Source: DASYYE01 sp035946955
GTDB lineage: Bacteria; Actinomycetota; Actinomycetes; Streptosporangiales; Streptosporangiaceae
NCBI GenBank assembly: GCA_035946955.1
Contig: DASYYE010000455.1
Coordinates: 1 to 25,427, forward strand
Length of the DNA: 25,427 nt
Reading direction: 5' to 3'
Both the position numbers and the translations under genes were made by a program. This document shows, piece by piece, positions 1 through 6,890 of the stretch (its first letter is position 1; each line of letters starts with the position of its first letter). The notes beneath the pieces were generated by a model that was not told the DNA's origin, made no database searches, and was given only the letters and a program-made list of their open reading frames with translations.

Positions 1-140
1 GGGAATCCCCCAGGGAAGCCCCCAGGGAAGCCCCCAGGGAAGCCCCCAGGGAAGCCCGCAGGGAATCCCCCAGGGAAGCCCCCAGGGAAGCCCGCAGGGA
101 ATCCCCCAGGGAAGCCCCCAGGGAAGCCCGCAGGGAATCC
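1..140. repeat. 12-bp tandem repeat, 11 full units plus a partial unit, with 36-bp higher-order period
   Basis: Units of the form GGGAAKCCCSCA start at 1, 13, 25 and so on to 121, with a partial unit at 133-140. Two identical 36-bp super-units (61-96 and 97-132) follow each other. The unit length is a multiple of three, and on the minus strand each unit encodes one tetrapeptide (ASLG or DSLR). The array is therefore coding and expands without frameshift. It continues or ends beyond the left edge. Confidence 0.95.
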
Positions 141-379
141 CTGCCAATTTGGCTCTTTGGCGTGCGTAGCAGCCAAAGAGCCAAATTGGCAGTTGCCGGG
201 CTGTCCACCCATACGAACCGTGGCGCTGGCTTGCCGGTCATCTCGTACATGCGGGTGATGGCATTTTCGGCGGCAGGGCGGTCGGCTGGTTTGGTGGACA
301 GGCCCGCGTCGAGGTACTCGCGGCGGATGGCGTAGGTGGTGTCCCATTGCGCGGGTGTGAGTTCGGTGGTCTTGGTCAT
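1..379 (-). CDS. DUF6745-like repeat protein, N-terminal part (runs off the left edge)
   Basis: An ATG at 379-377 overlaps the stop of the upstream gene (ATGA) and opens a frame with no stop to the window edge, 126 codons. The N-terminus (about residues 8-65) contains LSTKPADRPAAE and RFVWVDSPATA, which resembles the head of actinomycete proteins I know as DUF6745-like, whose heads are followed by short degenerate repeats. From about residue 81 the protein is a tetrapeptide array alternating DSLR and ASLG, encoded by the 12-bp tandem repeat at 1-140. The family function is unknown to me. A 21-bp perfect inverted repeat (141-192) lies between head and array and encodes part of the frame. The family name is from memory; the reading frame and the repeats are directly visible. 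Confidence 0.72.
   Translation of the reverse strand, partial: MTKTTELTPAQWDTTYAIRREYLDAGLSTKPADRPAAENAITRMYEMTGKPAPRFVWVDSPATANLALWLLRTPKSQIGRDSLRASLGASLGDSLRASLGASLGDSLRASLGASLGASLGASLGDS
141..192. repeat. 21-bp perfect inverted repeat inside a coding frame
   Basis: Positions 141-161 and 172-192 are exact reverse complements separated by a 10-nt loop. It looks like a strong terminator, but it lacks a T-run and lies inside an open minus-strand frame, where it encodes the stretch around TANLALWLL and PKSQIG. Confidence 0.95.
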
Positions 380-648
380 GGGGTGGTCCTGGTGTCGAGG
401 GTGGGCTGTGTGGGCGCGGGCCTGCGTGCCGGCTGGGCGTGGCCGCACTCGTGCGGGCTGTAGCGGTGCTCCAGCGGCCCGGCGTCCTCACCTTTGGCGA
501 GCCACCGTCCCTGGCGCGGGTCGGTGATGGTGACGGCGACAGGCCCGGCGGGGTCCTTGCCGTAGTTGAGCGGCGGAAAGCCCCGGACGATGAGGATGCG
601 GGTGTGGCACTCGCACTCCCGGTAGGCGCTCTTGGCCATGGCGCTCAC
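376..648 (-). CDS. small phage protein of unknown function, 90 aa
   Basis: GTG at 648 overlaps the preceding stop as GTGA; an internal ATG at 639 is the alternative start. The protein has an N-terminal CEC motif (residues 12-14), the stretch VRGFPPLNYGKDPAGPVAVT, and a Pro-rich C-terminal tail. I do not recognise a family; a possible metal site is suggested by C12, C14, H15, H68, C69 and H71. It sits near the distal end of the early operon, and its stop overlaps the next start. Confidence 0.6.
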   Translation of the reverse strand: MSAMAKSAYRECECHTRILIVRGFPPLNYGKDPAGPVAVTITDPRQGRWLAKGEDAGPLEHRYSPHECGHAQPARRPAPTQPTLDTRTTP

Positions 649-863
649 CCCTTCAGCGCCGAGGTGAACGGGTTGGCGTCGCGGCACGCCTGGTGCTCTT
701 CGAGCGGGTGCGTGCCGCCGCAGGTGGGGCACCAGAACAGCTCGTGTGCGAGCGCGGCGGCCAGGCGGCGGCCACGCTCGGCGTCGCCTGAGACGTTGCG
801 CAGGCGGGAGCCGGGGCGTCCCCAGTAGCGGTTCGCGGTGCCGCCGGACCAGACCCCGCTCAC
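645..863 (-). CDS. small CxxC protein, 72 aa
   Basis: GTG at 863 overlaps the upstream stop as GTGA. Residues 45-48 (CPTC) with H52, H57 and C60 could form a small zinc knuckle (WCPTCGGTHPLEEHQAC). The N-terminal half is basic (RGRRLAAALAHEL helix). No family is recognised. It is the sort of tiny accessory gene common in actinophage early regions. Confidence 0.6.
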   Translation of the reverse strand: MSGVWSGGTANRYWGRPGSRLRNVSGDAERGRRLAAALAHELFWCPTCGGTHPLEEHQACRDANPFTSALKG

Positions 864-1057
864 GGCAGCCGCCCGTAGATGCTGACTACGTGGTTCTGCC
901 ACGGCGAGTCGTCATGCTGGATCGCGGCGGCGTTGATCTCCGCGACGGTGCCGGTGGACGACCACTGCCCACATGAGCACTGGATGACGAACTGGCCGGG
1001 TTCTCCGTTGTCTGGCCATCTGGCCAGCCGTTCGGCCACCTCGGGCAGGTCAGCCAT
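860..1057 (-). CDS. small CxCGxW-type phage protein, 65 aa
   Basis: ATG at 1057 overlaps the preceding gene by 8 nt. The protein contains the motif IQCSCGQWSSTGTVAEI at residues 25-41, followed by AAAIQHD. This C-x-C-G-x-W...H pattern recurs in the 61-aa protein at 6887-7072 of the same operon, so the two are probably distant paralogues. A metal-binding role is possible but unproven. Confidence 0.65.
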   Translation of the reverse strand: MADLPEVAERLARWPDNGEPGQFVIQCSCGQWSSTGTVAEINAAAIQHDDSPWQNHVVSIYGRLP

Positions 1058-1289
1058 CGCTGCTGCGCCCCTTCGCGGCGATGTGCCGCACCGCCTCGGC
1101 GAGGTGGTCAACCGGCTCCCAGGTGACCGTCTCGGTGAGGTCCATGACGTGGTGGGAACCCTGGTAGGTGACTTCCTCGTGCTGGGTGTAGACCGCCTTG
1201 TGCCAGCCCTCGTGGCCCTCTTCCAGTTCGCAGAGGAGCGTGACGCGCCCGTGCTTGACATCGCGGCAGGGGGTCATGTCCTCAGCCAT
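1050..1289 (-). CDS. small GHEGxH-motif phage protein, 79 aa
   Basis: ATG at 1289 overlaps the upstream gene by 8 nt. Residues 20-30 read CELEEGHEGWH, followed by TVTWEP at 54-59. C-x(n)-GHEGxH followed by a Trp is a pattern I associate with small actinobacteriophage proteins of unknown function, possibly zinc-binding through C8, C20, H26 and H30. The C-terminus (HLAEAVRHIAAKG) is helical. No enzymatic motif is seen. Confidence 0.65.
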   Translation of the reverse strand: MAEDMTPCRDVKHGRVTLLCELEEGHEGWHKAVYTQHEEVTYQGSHHVMDLTETVTWEPVDHLAEAVRHIAAKGRSSDG

Positions 1290-1539
1290 CGCTGGCCTCC
1301 GGTGGGACCATGCTGGCCGTGTCCCACATGCGGTAGGTCTCGAAGCCGACCGCGTCCAGCAGTTCGGGCACCTCGTCCTCGCGGCCGATGGGGACATGGA
1401 CGAGCACGTGCCAGAGGTTGGTCTCGGCGCCGGGGTCCTCGTCGGGCGGTGTCCAGCCGAGCGCGATGAGGGCGGCGTGGGTGCGCCGTTCCGGTGCGAG
1501 GCGCATGCCGACGTGGACGGTGTGCTCACTAGTCGCCAT
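1282..1539 (-). CDS. hypothetical phage protein, 85 aa
   Basis: ATG at 1539 overlaps the stop of the preceding gene by 11 nt. The sequence reads as an alternating alpha/beta fold (HTVHVGMRLAPERR, LWHVLVHVPIG, EVPELLDAVGFETYRMW) with no cysteines or catalytic pattern. Function unknown. It lies between the Cys-rich protein downstream of recT and the GHEGxH protein. Confidence 0.6.
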   Translation of the reverse strand: MATSEHTVHVGMRLAPERRTHAALIALGWTPPDEDPGAETNLWHVLVHVPIGREDEVPELLDAVGFETYRMWDTASMVPPEASDG

Positions 1540-1801
1540 CAGTGCCCTCCTGCTCTGCCCCGAAGGTGATCGTGGTGATGTTCAGCCCGGTCATGTACGC
1601 CCACCAGCGCCCGCAGACCGGGCAGTGGTAGATGGCGCCCTGCGGGATGTATTCGCCGTCGAGGCAGTCGGCGCAGCGGCAGGCACCGCGTGTCGTCTCG
1701 GTGCGGCAGTGCCAGCAGCGTTCGGTGTCCGCTGGCGCTTCGGGTGACGGGCGCTGGTCTTGCTCGTCTTCCGGATGGCAGCCGTGGAAGTGCTCAGTCA
1801 T
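1529..1801 (-). CDS. Cys-rich putative zinc-ribbon protein, 90 aa
   Basis: The start is the ATG at 1801; a GTG one codon upstream is also possible. It overlaps the end of recT by 8 nt. Eight cysteines sit in CxxC-like groups: C29-x2-C32, C41-x-C43-x2-C46 and C60-x2-C63 (YHCPVCGRWW). The spacing fits one or two zinc knuckles with a final aromatic strand (MTGLNITTITF). Translational coupling to recT suggests a role in the recombination module, such as nucleic-acid binding, but this is inference. Confidence 0.65.
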   Translation of the reverse strand: MTEHFHGCHPEDEQDQRPSPEAPADTERCWHCRTETTRGACRCADCLDGEYIPQGAIYHCPVCGRWWAYMTGLNITTITFGAEQEGTDGD

Positions 1802-3017
1802 CACTGCCGCCGTCCTGCGGCCCTTCGGCCGCGGCGTCCTGGGTGTGGACGGCGTTGAACTGCCGCCAGACCGCCGACTTGGCTTCCTCGAAGTCGCCCT
1901 GGACGGCCTGGAGGTGGTCGTCGAGCCAGCCGGTCATGTGGGTGACCTGGGAGCGCGTGGCGCTGTACGGGCCGCCGCACTGCCACTCCATGAGCACGCG
2001 GACGTCCTCGTCGGGGCCGAGCTGGAGCTGCCCGAGGAGGCGTTCCAGCTTCGCCACGGCAGGCTTCCCGGCGGGCTGCCCCTGCGAGGCAGCGTGCCCG
2101 TTGGCCGCTGGCGGGGCGGATGGAGTGGTGATGTCCTCGACTACCTCGGCGTCCTGGATGTCCTCCGGCGGGTGCGCGTTGCCATTAGTGGGGAGGTCTG
2201 GGACGCGGGCGCGCATGCCGGACAGGTCGGCTGCGGCGGCGGAGGCACGGAGCTGCTCGCGGCGGTACTCGGCGGAGGTCGGCACCCACGGCTCCAGGCG
2301 CTTCGCACCGGTCTTCCACCACATCGAGCGGCCCTGGAACTCCGGGTGTGCGGGCCCGGCGTCGAGGCGGTTCCATGGGCTGTACTCGTCGTCGGCCTTC
2401 CAGCCCCCGGCGGCCCGGGCGGCGTGGACGTCGTCGCGGTTGAGCAGCACGACGCGGGACACGGCGCCGGTGGTGAGGACGGCGTAGGCGTAGACGCCGA
2501 CCATCTCGCCGCGGTCGCGTGAGCCGCCAGCGCCGAAGAAGTCGGCCCCGGTGGTGCCGTCGCCGCCGAAGGAGTGCATGGGCTTGTCGTCCACGCCCTC
2601 GACGTAGCGGAACTTGTCCCTGGCGCAGACCTCGCGGACGATCACGTTGGCGACGGCGCCGGAGCGGTACATGCGCTCGATGGCGCCCCGGTACCCCTCG
2701 ATGCCGAGGACACTGGGCTTGCCCTTGACCCGGCGGGGGGTGAGGTAGAACTCGTCGGTGCCGGGCATGTGCCCGAGCGCAGCGCAGCGCATCAGCGCGA
2801 CGATCAGCGAGTCCGGGCTGGCCTGCGCGTACTTCATCAGCGTCTCGGTCTTGCCGGGGATGTCGGACGCGTACAGGGCGGCGGCGGCGGTGCCGAGGAA
2901 CGCCTCGACATCGACGGAGGAGGGCAGTACGGCGCGGAAGTGCGGCCTGCGGGACCACATGAGGGCGATCGGGCCGGCCTGGCGCTTCTCGACTTCCTGG
3001 GTGACGGTCTGGGTCAT
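1794..3017 (-). CDS. recT: RecT-family single-strand annealing protein, 407 aa
   Basis: RecT/Bet-type recombinases bind single strands and promote annealing and strand invasion together with a 5'-3' exonuclease. Residues 15-270 carry the RecT core: GIEGYRGAIERMYRSGAV near residue 122, and the C-terminal core block MWWKTGAKRLEPWVPTSAEY typical of the family. The C-terminal 130 residues are a variable, partly acidic tail (GPQDGGSDD) of the kind that often binds host SSB or partner proteins. ATG at 3017 overlaps the exonuclease stop as ATGA, so the pair is translationally coupled. At 407 aa it is longer than a typical RecT of about 270-330 aa because of this tail. Confidence 0.9.
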   Translation of the reverse strand: MTQTVTQEVEKRQAGPIALMWSRRPHFRAVLPSSVDVEAFLGTAAAALYASDIPGKTETLMKYAQASPDSLIVALMRCAALGHMPGTDEFYLTPRRVKGKPSVLGIEGYRGAIERMYRSGAVANVIVREVCARDKFRYVEGVDDKPMHSFGGDGTTGADFFGAGGSRDRGEMVGVYAYAVLTTGAVSRVVLLNRDDVHAARAAGGWKADDEYSPWNRLDAGPAHPEFQGRSMWWKTGAKRLEPWVPTSAEYRREQLRASAAAADLSGMRARVPDLPTNGNAHPPEDIQDAEVVEDITTPSAPPAANGHAASQGQPAGKPAVAKLERLLGQLQLGPDEDVRVLMEWQCGGPYSATRSQVTHMTGWLDDHLQAVQGDFEEAKSAVWRQFNAVHTQDAAAEGPQDGGSDD

Positions 3018-3994
3018 GGTGATGGTTCCCCCTTGGGCTTGGGCGGTGCCACGGGGACGATCTTGTCGACGTGGCTGGCTCTGCGGGTGTGGGCCTTGAC
3101 GTCGTAGACGTCGCGGCGGGCGACCGGGTCGCCGCGCCATGTCTTCGCGTAGTGGGCGCTGCCCATCTCGGCGCGGACCCGGTTGGTCATCTCGTCCTTG
3201 CGCCGCTCGGCTTCCTTGAAGCGGCGGCAGGCTGCGCGGTAGGAGATGGCGGTCCGGACGCCGACGATGGCCTCGATGTCCTCGACGTCCGGGTGCAGCC
3301 GCTTGAGCGCGTCAGCGGTCGCTGGCCGCCAGTCCACGTCCGGTTCGTCGTTCCGATCGATGCGGGCCAGGAACGTCTCGGCTTCCTCGCGCATCAGCTT
3401 GAGGTCGGCCCGCGCGCAGGTGTCGTCGGCAACGACCTCGTAGACCCGGAGCTGCGCGCCGGGCAGGAACACGCACGCCACGTACACCGTGCCGACGCCC
3501 ATGACGTCGGCCTGCCACAGTGCCTGGCAGCGGATGTGGACGGGGATATCGTCGCTGCCGTCGTCGCCCCAGCCGTCGAAGGTGCCCCAGCTCTTGCACT
3601 CCAGGGCGGAGATTGGGTCGCGCGCCCTGGGTGAGTCGAAGTGGGCGTGACCGGCGTTCGCGCCCTCGTCGTCAAAGAGCAGCCGGTCGGGTGTGGCCAT
3701 CTGCCAGGGGCGGCGCGGGTGCGCGAACAGTTCCCGGCCGGTGCCGCCGGTGCAGAACTCTGGGTGCCGTCCGGTGAACCGCTGCACGATGTAGGGCTCA
3801 AGGTAGCGGCCGAGGCCGAGCCGGTCGCTGTCGTCGTCCGGGGGCAGCGCGCCGGTCTTCTGGTGGAACAGCTTGTAGGGGCTCGACCAGTTGGACAGGC
3901 CCATGATGACGGCGATCTCGCTGGCTGTAATGCCCTGCCGCCTGGCGGCGAGCCACTCGGCCTCGGTGGCGGTGGGGATGAGGGTGGCTGTCAT
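3014..3994 (-). CDS. YqaJ-type viral recombinase (lambda exonuclease family), 326 aa
   Basis: This is a 5'-3' double-strand exonuclease of the PD-(D/E)xK superfamily, producing 3' single strands for its RecT neighbour. The sequence shows the family order: TEAEWLAARRQGITASEIAVI-like N-terminus (residues 11-30), LGRYLEPYIVQRF (61-73), the catalytic block MATPDRLL with D103, LECKSW with E132 and K134, and the following RCQALWQADVMG helix with Q158. The C-terminal third (about 225-326) is helical and basic. ATG at 3994 overlaps the upstream stop (ATGA). All expected catalytic residues are present, so the enzyme looks functional. Confidence 0.9.
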   Translation of the reverse strand: MTATLIPTATEAEWLAARRQGITASEIAVIMGLSNWSSPYKLFHQKTGALPPDDDSDRLGLGRYLEPYIVQRFTGRHPEFCTGGTGRELFAHPRRPWQMATPDRLLFDDEGANAGHAHFDSPRARDPISALECKSWGTFDGWGDDGSDDIPVHIRCQALWQADVMGVGTVYVACVFLPGAQLRVYEVVADDTCARADLKLMREEAETFLARIDRNDEPDVDWRPATADALKRLHPDVEDIEAIVGVRTAISYRAACRRFKEAERRKDEMTNRVRAEMGSAHYAKTWRGDPVARRDVYDVKAHTRRASHVDKIVPVAPPKPKGEPSP

Positions 3995-4395
3995 GACAGG
4001 AGGTTCCTGATCTCGCGGTCGATGTCGCCTGCGGTGCACACGACGGTGTGGATGACGCGGCCCGCCTGGTTGTGGATGGTCGCGGCGCCGCACGCGTACC
4101 AGCGGACGGCGTGGACGGTCTCGGTGGGGTGCCCGCACGGCAGCGGCCGGAGTGGTCCCGGTGCGGGCGCGTGCCCCGGGGAGGCAGGGCGCGCGTCACG
4201 CACCGGGGGCTCGCGGCGGACCGCGCTGACGACCTGGTCCTCGGCGGTCTCGCGTTCAGCCTGGGCGACGACGTCCCTGGCCCGGCGCCAGGAGCCGCGC
4301 AGCGCGTCCCAGATGTCGCGTGCGAGCCAGCCGAGGCCGAAGACGCCGATAGTGGTGAGGGCGACGTCGGCGATGACGAAGGGGTCCACGCTCAC
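3991..4395 (-). CDS. membrane-anchored protein with CGH/CG motif, 134 aa
   Basis: GTG at 4395 overlaps the preceding stop as GTGA. Residues 5-26 form a hydrophobic segment (FVIADVALTTIGVFGLGWLA), followed by a basic/acidic helix (28-60), a Pro-rich linker (63-85) and a C-terminal block with LPCGHPTETVHAVRWYACG (C87, H89, H95, C102) that could hold a metal. No known family. It is probably an inner-membrane protein with its C-terminus in the cytoplasm. Coupling to the exonuclease gene is positional only. Confidence 0.6.
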   Translation of the reverse strand: MSVDPFVIADVALTTIGVFGLGWLARDIWDALRGSWRRARDVVAQAERETAEDQVVSAVRREPPVRDARPASPGHAPAPGPLRPLPCGHPTETVHAVRWYACGAATIHNQAGRVIHTVVCTAGDIDREIRNLLS

Positions 4396-4823
4396 CCCCG
4401 TGGCCCGGTGGGGCAGCAGCAGCGGGCCTTGGCGTACTTGCACCTGCGGCAGCGTGTGGTTGCTGCCTGCCCCGGGCCACGCAGGAGCTGACCCGGGGCA
4501 GGCGTCCCGTGACCCTGGGACGGGGGCAAGCCGACTCCTGATCGCACAGCCGTGGCCGTCCGGCCCGGGCCTGTGCCCGCTTCAGCTCTCGGCTTGGTCG
4601 GAACCCCTAGCGGCTCGGGTGGTTCGATGGCCAGCTGCCCGAAGGTGCCGGGCTCGCCTGGGACGGCGGCCAGTGTGATGACCTGCGGTGGCTGGCAGGC
4701 GGCGGCACGGGCTTCCCGGCTGGTCGCCAGCGACTGTGATGGCCCGGTGTCGGCGGCTTCGTGCTCGTCGAACTGGTATTCCCAGCGGGTGCGGAACTCG
4801 AGGTCAGTCTTGGCGATGGGCAT
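4392..4823 (-). CDS. hypothetical Pro-rich protein with C-terminal Cys cluster, 143 aa
   Basis: ATG at 4823 abuts the upstream stop. A folded-looking N-terminus (residues 1-25, DLEFRTRWEYQFDEHEAAD) is followed by a long low-complexity Pro/Gly/Ala linker. The C-terminus CRRCKYAKARCCC contains five cysteines (C125, C128, C135-C137) among arginines and lysines, suggesting a small zinc or nucleic-acid-binding patch. No family recognised. The frame is supported mainly by tight coupling on both sides. Confidence 0.5.
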   Translation of the reverse strand: MPIAKTDLEFRTRWEYQFDEHEAADTGPSQSLATSREARAAACQPPQVITLAAVPGEPGTFGQLAIEPPEPLGVPTKPRAEAGTGPGRTATAVRSGVGLPPSQGHGTPAPGQLLRGPGQAATTRCRRCKYAKARCCCPTGPRG

Positions 4824-5039
4824 TCAGTCCTCACCCGCCCCGCCCGGCATCGCCTCGACGTAGGCGCGGCCAGCCCTGGTCATGCTGAACAGAAGTTCGC
4901 CGTCGTCACCGCGCCGGGCGGTGAGGTAGCCGGCCAGCAGGTTGGCGACTAGGCCGAGCGTTACTCCGGCGTCACTGTCGCCACGCTCGCGGATGACTTC
5001 GAGTGCGGCCTCGGCCGGCGTGAGGATGATCTCGGCCAT
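4824..5039 (-). CDS. small putative winged-helix protein, 71 aa
   Basis: ATG at 5039 is coupled to the preceding gene by a TGATG overlap. The pattern (LTPAEAALEVIRERG, VTLGLVANLLAGYLTARRGDDGELLFSMTRAGRAYVE) is compatible with a compact winged helix, where LTRxGRAxVE is a common C-terminal helix. A DNA-binding role is plausible but not shown. Confidence 0.55.
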   Translation of the reverse strand: MAEIILTPAEAALEVIRERGDSDAGVTLGLVANLLAGYLTARRGDDGELLFSMTRAGRAYVEAMPGGAGED

Positions 5040-5635
5040 CACGCACCTGCCATGGCACGGTCTGCCGTGACCGGTTCGAGTGTCACGGTGTCCCACGGCT
5101 GCCTGTTGGCCCAGTTGGGTGAGTGCGCGGGCGTGGGCCTGGTGTCTGGGGACGGCCTATCCACCTTCACCGGGTCATGGCCGGCTGGGCAGGTGGCTGT
5201 TGTAACCGGCAGAAAGTCATAAGGTCCGGCGGCCGTCCCCAGGTCTGCGGGCGGGGTGGTCCCGGGCCAGCCCTGCGGCCGCAGCACCGCAGGTCCGCTG
5301 GCCCGGGACTCCCCTCCAGCGGTCTCCCGCGCACCCAGCCCGTCCATCGGGCGGCGGGACCGCACCCACGCCCATAGCCGCTGCCAGGGGGGAGAGGCAG
5401 CAGCGGGCGCGGGGGCTCTGTGACGTGGCGCGTACGACGGGCTGCGGCGTTCGGCGCGGTCGGCCTGGGCGTCCTCGGGGCTCCGCCGTGTCCCCAGCAG
5501 GACGGCGATGAGGCCGACCGTGGCGCAGGCGACGCACCAGAGGATGACGAACAGCATGGCGGGGTGGTCCCCCAGCCACGCGGCGGCCCACAGAACCCAG
5601 CCGATGCCGGTCCACGCGAGGACGGGGCCGGTCAT
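5039..5635 (-). CDS. putative membrane protein with long Pro-rich cytoplasmic tail, 198 aa
   Basis: ATG at 5635 overlaps the preceding small gene as TGATG. Two hydrophobic segments (about residues 3-20 and 24-47: VLAWTGIGWVLWAAAW, MLFVILWCVACATVGLIAVLL) form an N-terminal hairpin. The remaining 150 residues are Arg/Pro/Gly-rich and probably disordered. No family recognised. An inner-membrane location is inferred from the two segments. Confidence 0.55.
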   Translation of the reverse strand: MTGPVLAWTGIGWVLWAAAWLGDHPAMLFVILWCVACATVGLIAVLLGTRRSPEDAQADRAERRSPSYAPRHRAPAPAAASPPWQRLWAWVRSRRPMDGLGARETAGGESRASGPAVLRPQGWPGTTPPADLGTAAGPYDFLPVTTATCPAGHDPVKVDRPSPDTRPTPAHSPNWANRQPWDTVTLEPVTADRAMAGA

Positions 5636-5733
5636 CACGAGCCGCCGTGCAGGGATGCGTAGGCCTGCCAGGCCATCGCCACGAGCACAGCGGCCTCGGC
5701 GAGGGCCGCGCAGGTGTACAGGAAAGTCTTCAC
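5635..5733 (-). CDS. tiny single-pass membrane protein, 32 aa
   Basis: GTG at 5733 overlaps the upstream stop as GTGA, and the TGA overlaps the next ATG. The translation VKTFLYTCAALAEAAVLVAM and on to ...ASLHGGS is one hydrophobic helix with a short polar end. The coupling at both ends, and the SD-like GGGGGA within the duplicated 22-bp cassette upstream, support real translation despite the size. Function unknown. Confidence 0.5.
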   Translation of the reverse strand: MKTFLYTCAALAEAAVLVAMAWQAYASLHGGS

Positions 5734-6020
5734 TCTTGGTCCCCCACGGGTGTCTTGTTCTGGTTGCGGTCAGGCCACCCGGCGCGCAGCATGCCGGCGA
5801 AGCCGCCGATGACGTCGGGTGTGAGGTCGGCGAATGATTCCCGGATGCTGGCGGGGGCGTCGAGCCGTGCGAGTTCACCAGCGGCCCATTCGCGGAACAC
5901 GGGGAAGGTCTCCGCCTGGGCGCAGAACTCAGCGACGTAGACGAGGACCGCCGTCGCCCCGAAGCGCGCCGCCGGGTGGTCCAGGCCGTCCAGTTCGAGA
6001 CGGATCGCGGCCCCGGTCAC
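5730..6020 (-). CDS. hypothetical phage protein ending KTPVGDQE, 96 aa
   Basis: GTG at 6020 overlaps the previous stop as GTGA. The protein is largely helical (LVYVAEFCAQAETFPVFREWAAGELARL). Its C-terminus KTPVGDQE matches the C-terminus of the upstream protein because a 22-bp DNA segment is exactly duplicated at the two gene ends. No known domain. Confidence 0.6.
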   Translation of the reverse strand: MTGAAIRLELDGLDHPAARFGATAVLVYVAEFCAQAETFPVFREWAAGELARLDAPASIRESFADLTPDVIGGFAGMLRAGWPDRNQNKTPVGDQE

Positions 6021-6355
6021 TGGTCCCCCACGGGTGTCTTGTCGTTGCTGCGGCGGCTGGCGATGAGCGCCGCCCATGCGGCGGTGAGTTGCTCGAACTC
6101 GTCGTCCGGGCCGTCGGGGTCGGCGTCGAAGCCGAGGTCGGTGGTTTCCGGGTACCCCAGGCCGTAGGCGTGGCGGGCGTGCCTGAAGTGGACGTACTCG
6201 ACGCTGATGTAGTCGTCGAGGAGCTGGCCGAGGATGCAGCGGCAGCCGTCGCCCAGGTCGAGGTGCTCCAGGTCGATCCGCTGCCACCAGCCGGAGTCGC
6301 GGGTGTCGAGGAACGCCGCGCCTGCGGCGACACGCTCAGCGATGGTCGCGGTCAT
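6017..6355 (-). CDS. conserved actinophage-type protein (CILGQLxDDY motif), 112 aa
   Basis: ATG at 6355 overlaps the upstream stop. The protein contains AAFLDTRDSGWWQRIDLEHLDLGDGCRCILGQLLDDY-type sequence (residues 13-49), a pattern I recognise from small proteins in actinobacteriophages and prophages. Function is unknown. The C-terminal region is acidic, then ends KTPVGDQ, shared with the next gene. Confidence 0.7.
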   Translation of the reverse strand: MTATIAERVAAGAAFLDTRDSGWWQRIDLEHLDLGDGCRCILGQLLDDYISVEYVHFRHARHAYGLGYPETTDLGFDADPDGPDDEFEQLTAAWAALIASRRSNDKTPVGDQ

Positions 6356-6729
6356 GCCACACCGCCGTCGATGAGGTCGGCGATCTCGGCGAAGGTCGTG
6401 CCGTCGTCGTTCAGTTCAGCGGCAGGAGCGGACCCCCCGGAAAAGTGCAGCTCGGGGTCGGCGCTCGTCAGGCCAGCCCACTTCTTGACCTGGTCGGTGA
6501 GGATGTCGCAGTCCCAGACGCCCGCGACGCTGCAGTCGCCGTCCTGGAGTTCGAAGGCCTCAGGGTTCCCGGCCTTGACGTACAGGTCGGTGAGCACGCC
6601 GAGGCAGCAGTAGCCCTCGTCGCCCTCAGGCGTTTCGCCGCGCAGCGTGCCCTTGGTCTGCTTGTACTCGCCCGAGCGCAGCGCCGCGCACCACTGGGCG
6701 CGGACCCCGGGGTCCATGTCGAGTGCCAT
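6352..6729 (-). CDS. conserved phage protein (YCCLGVLxDL motif), 125 aa
   Basis: ATG at 6729 overlaps the upstream stop as TGATG. The sequence WCAALRSGEYKQTKGTLRG followed by YCCLGVLTDLY (residues 41-51) and an aspartate-rich end with LNDDGTTFAEIADLI is a recognisable phage protein family found widely in tailed phages of diverse hosts. Its biochemical role is not known to me. The length (about 125 aa) is typical. Confidence 0.75.
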   Translation of the reverse strand: MALDMDPGVRAQWCAALRSGEYKQTKGTLRGETPEGDEGYCCLGVLTDLYVKAGNPEAFELQDGDCSVAGVWDCDILTDQVKKWAGLTSADPELHFSGGSAPAAELNDDGTTFAEIADLIDGGVA

Positions 6730-6890
6730 CAGCGCTCACGCTCCGGCGGGTACCCGGCGAGCTTGCGTGCGTGCGCCTTCGCCGACTCCTGCCGGCGGAC
6801 GCCCCAGAAGTAGCCGTTCTCGATCGCGTGCCGCCGCATCCGCCTGTACTCGCGGCGGTAGGTGCGCCAGCGGCGCCACCGGGCGGTCAC
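6729..6890 (-). CDS. small strongly basic protein, 53 aa
   Basis: GTG at 6890 overlaps the upstream stop as GTGA. About a third of the residues are Arg or Lys (ARWRRWRTYRREYRRMRRHA), with two helices and a C-terminal KLAGYPPERER. It probably binds nucleic acid or an acidic partner. No family recognised. Confidence 0.55.
   Translation of the reverse strand: MTARWRRWRTYRREYRRMRRHAIENGYFWGVRRQESAKAHARKLAGYPPERER

Noticed and set aside
1..140. Tandem repeats as a CRISPR array or iteron origin
   Set aside because: Units are contiguous 12-mers without spacers and are in frame in an open reading frame that begins at 379; they encode ASLG/DSLR tetrapeptides.
141..192. Hairpin as a Rho-independent terminator
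   Set aside because: There is no T-run and the structure lies within an uninterrupted coding frame that is coupled to the gene upstream.
1632..3107. Long plus-strand frames opposite recT and the exonuclease
   Set aside because: They are antisense shadows produced by high GC at third positions; the minus-strand frames carry the family motifs.
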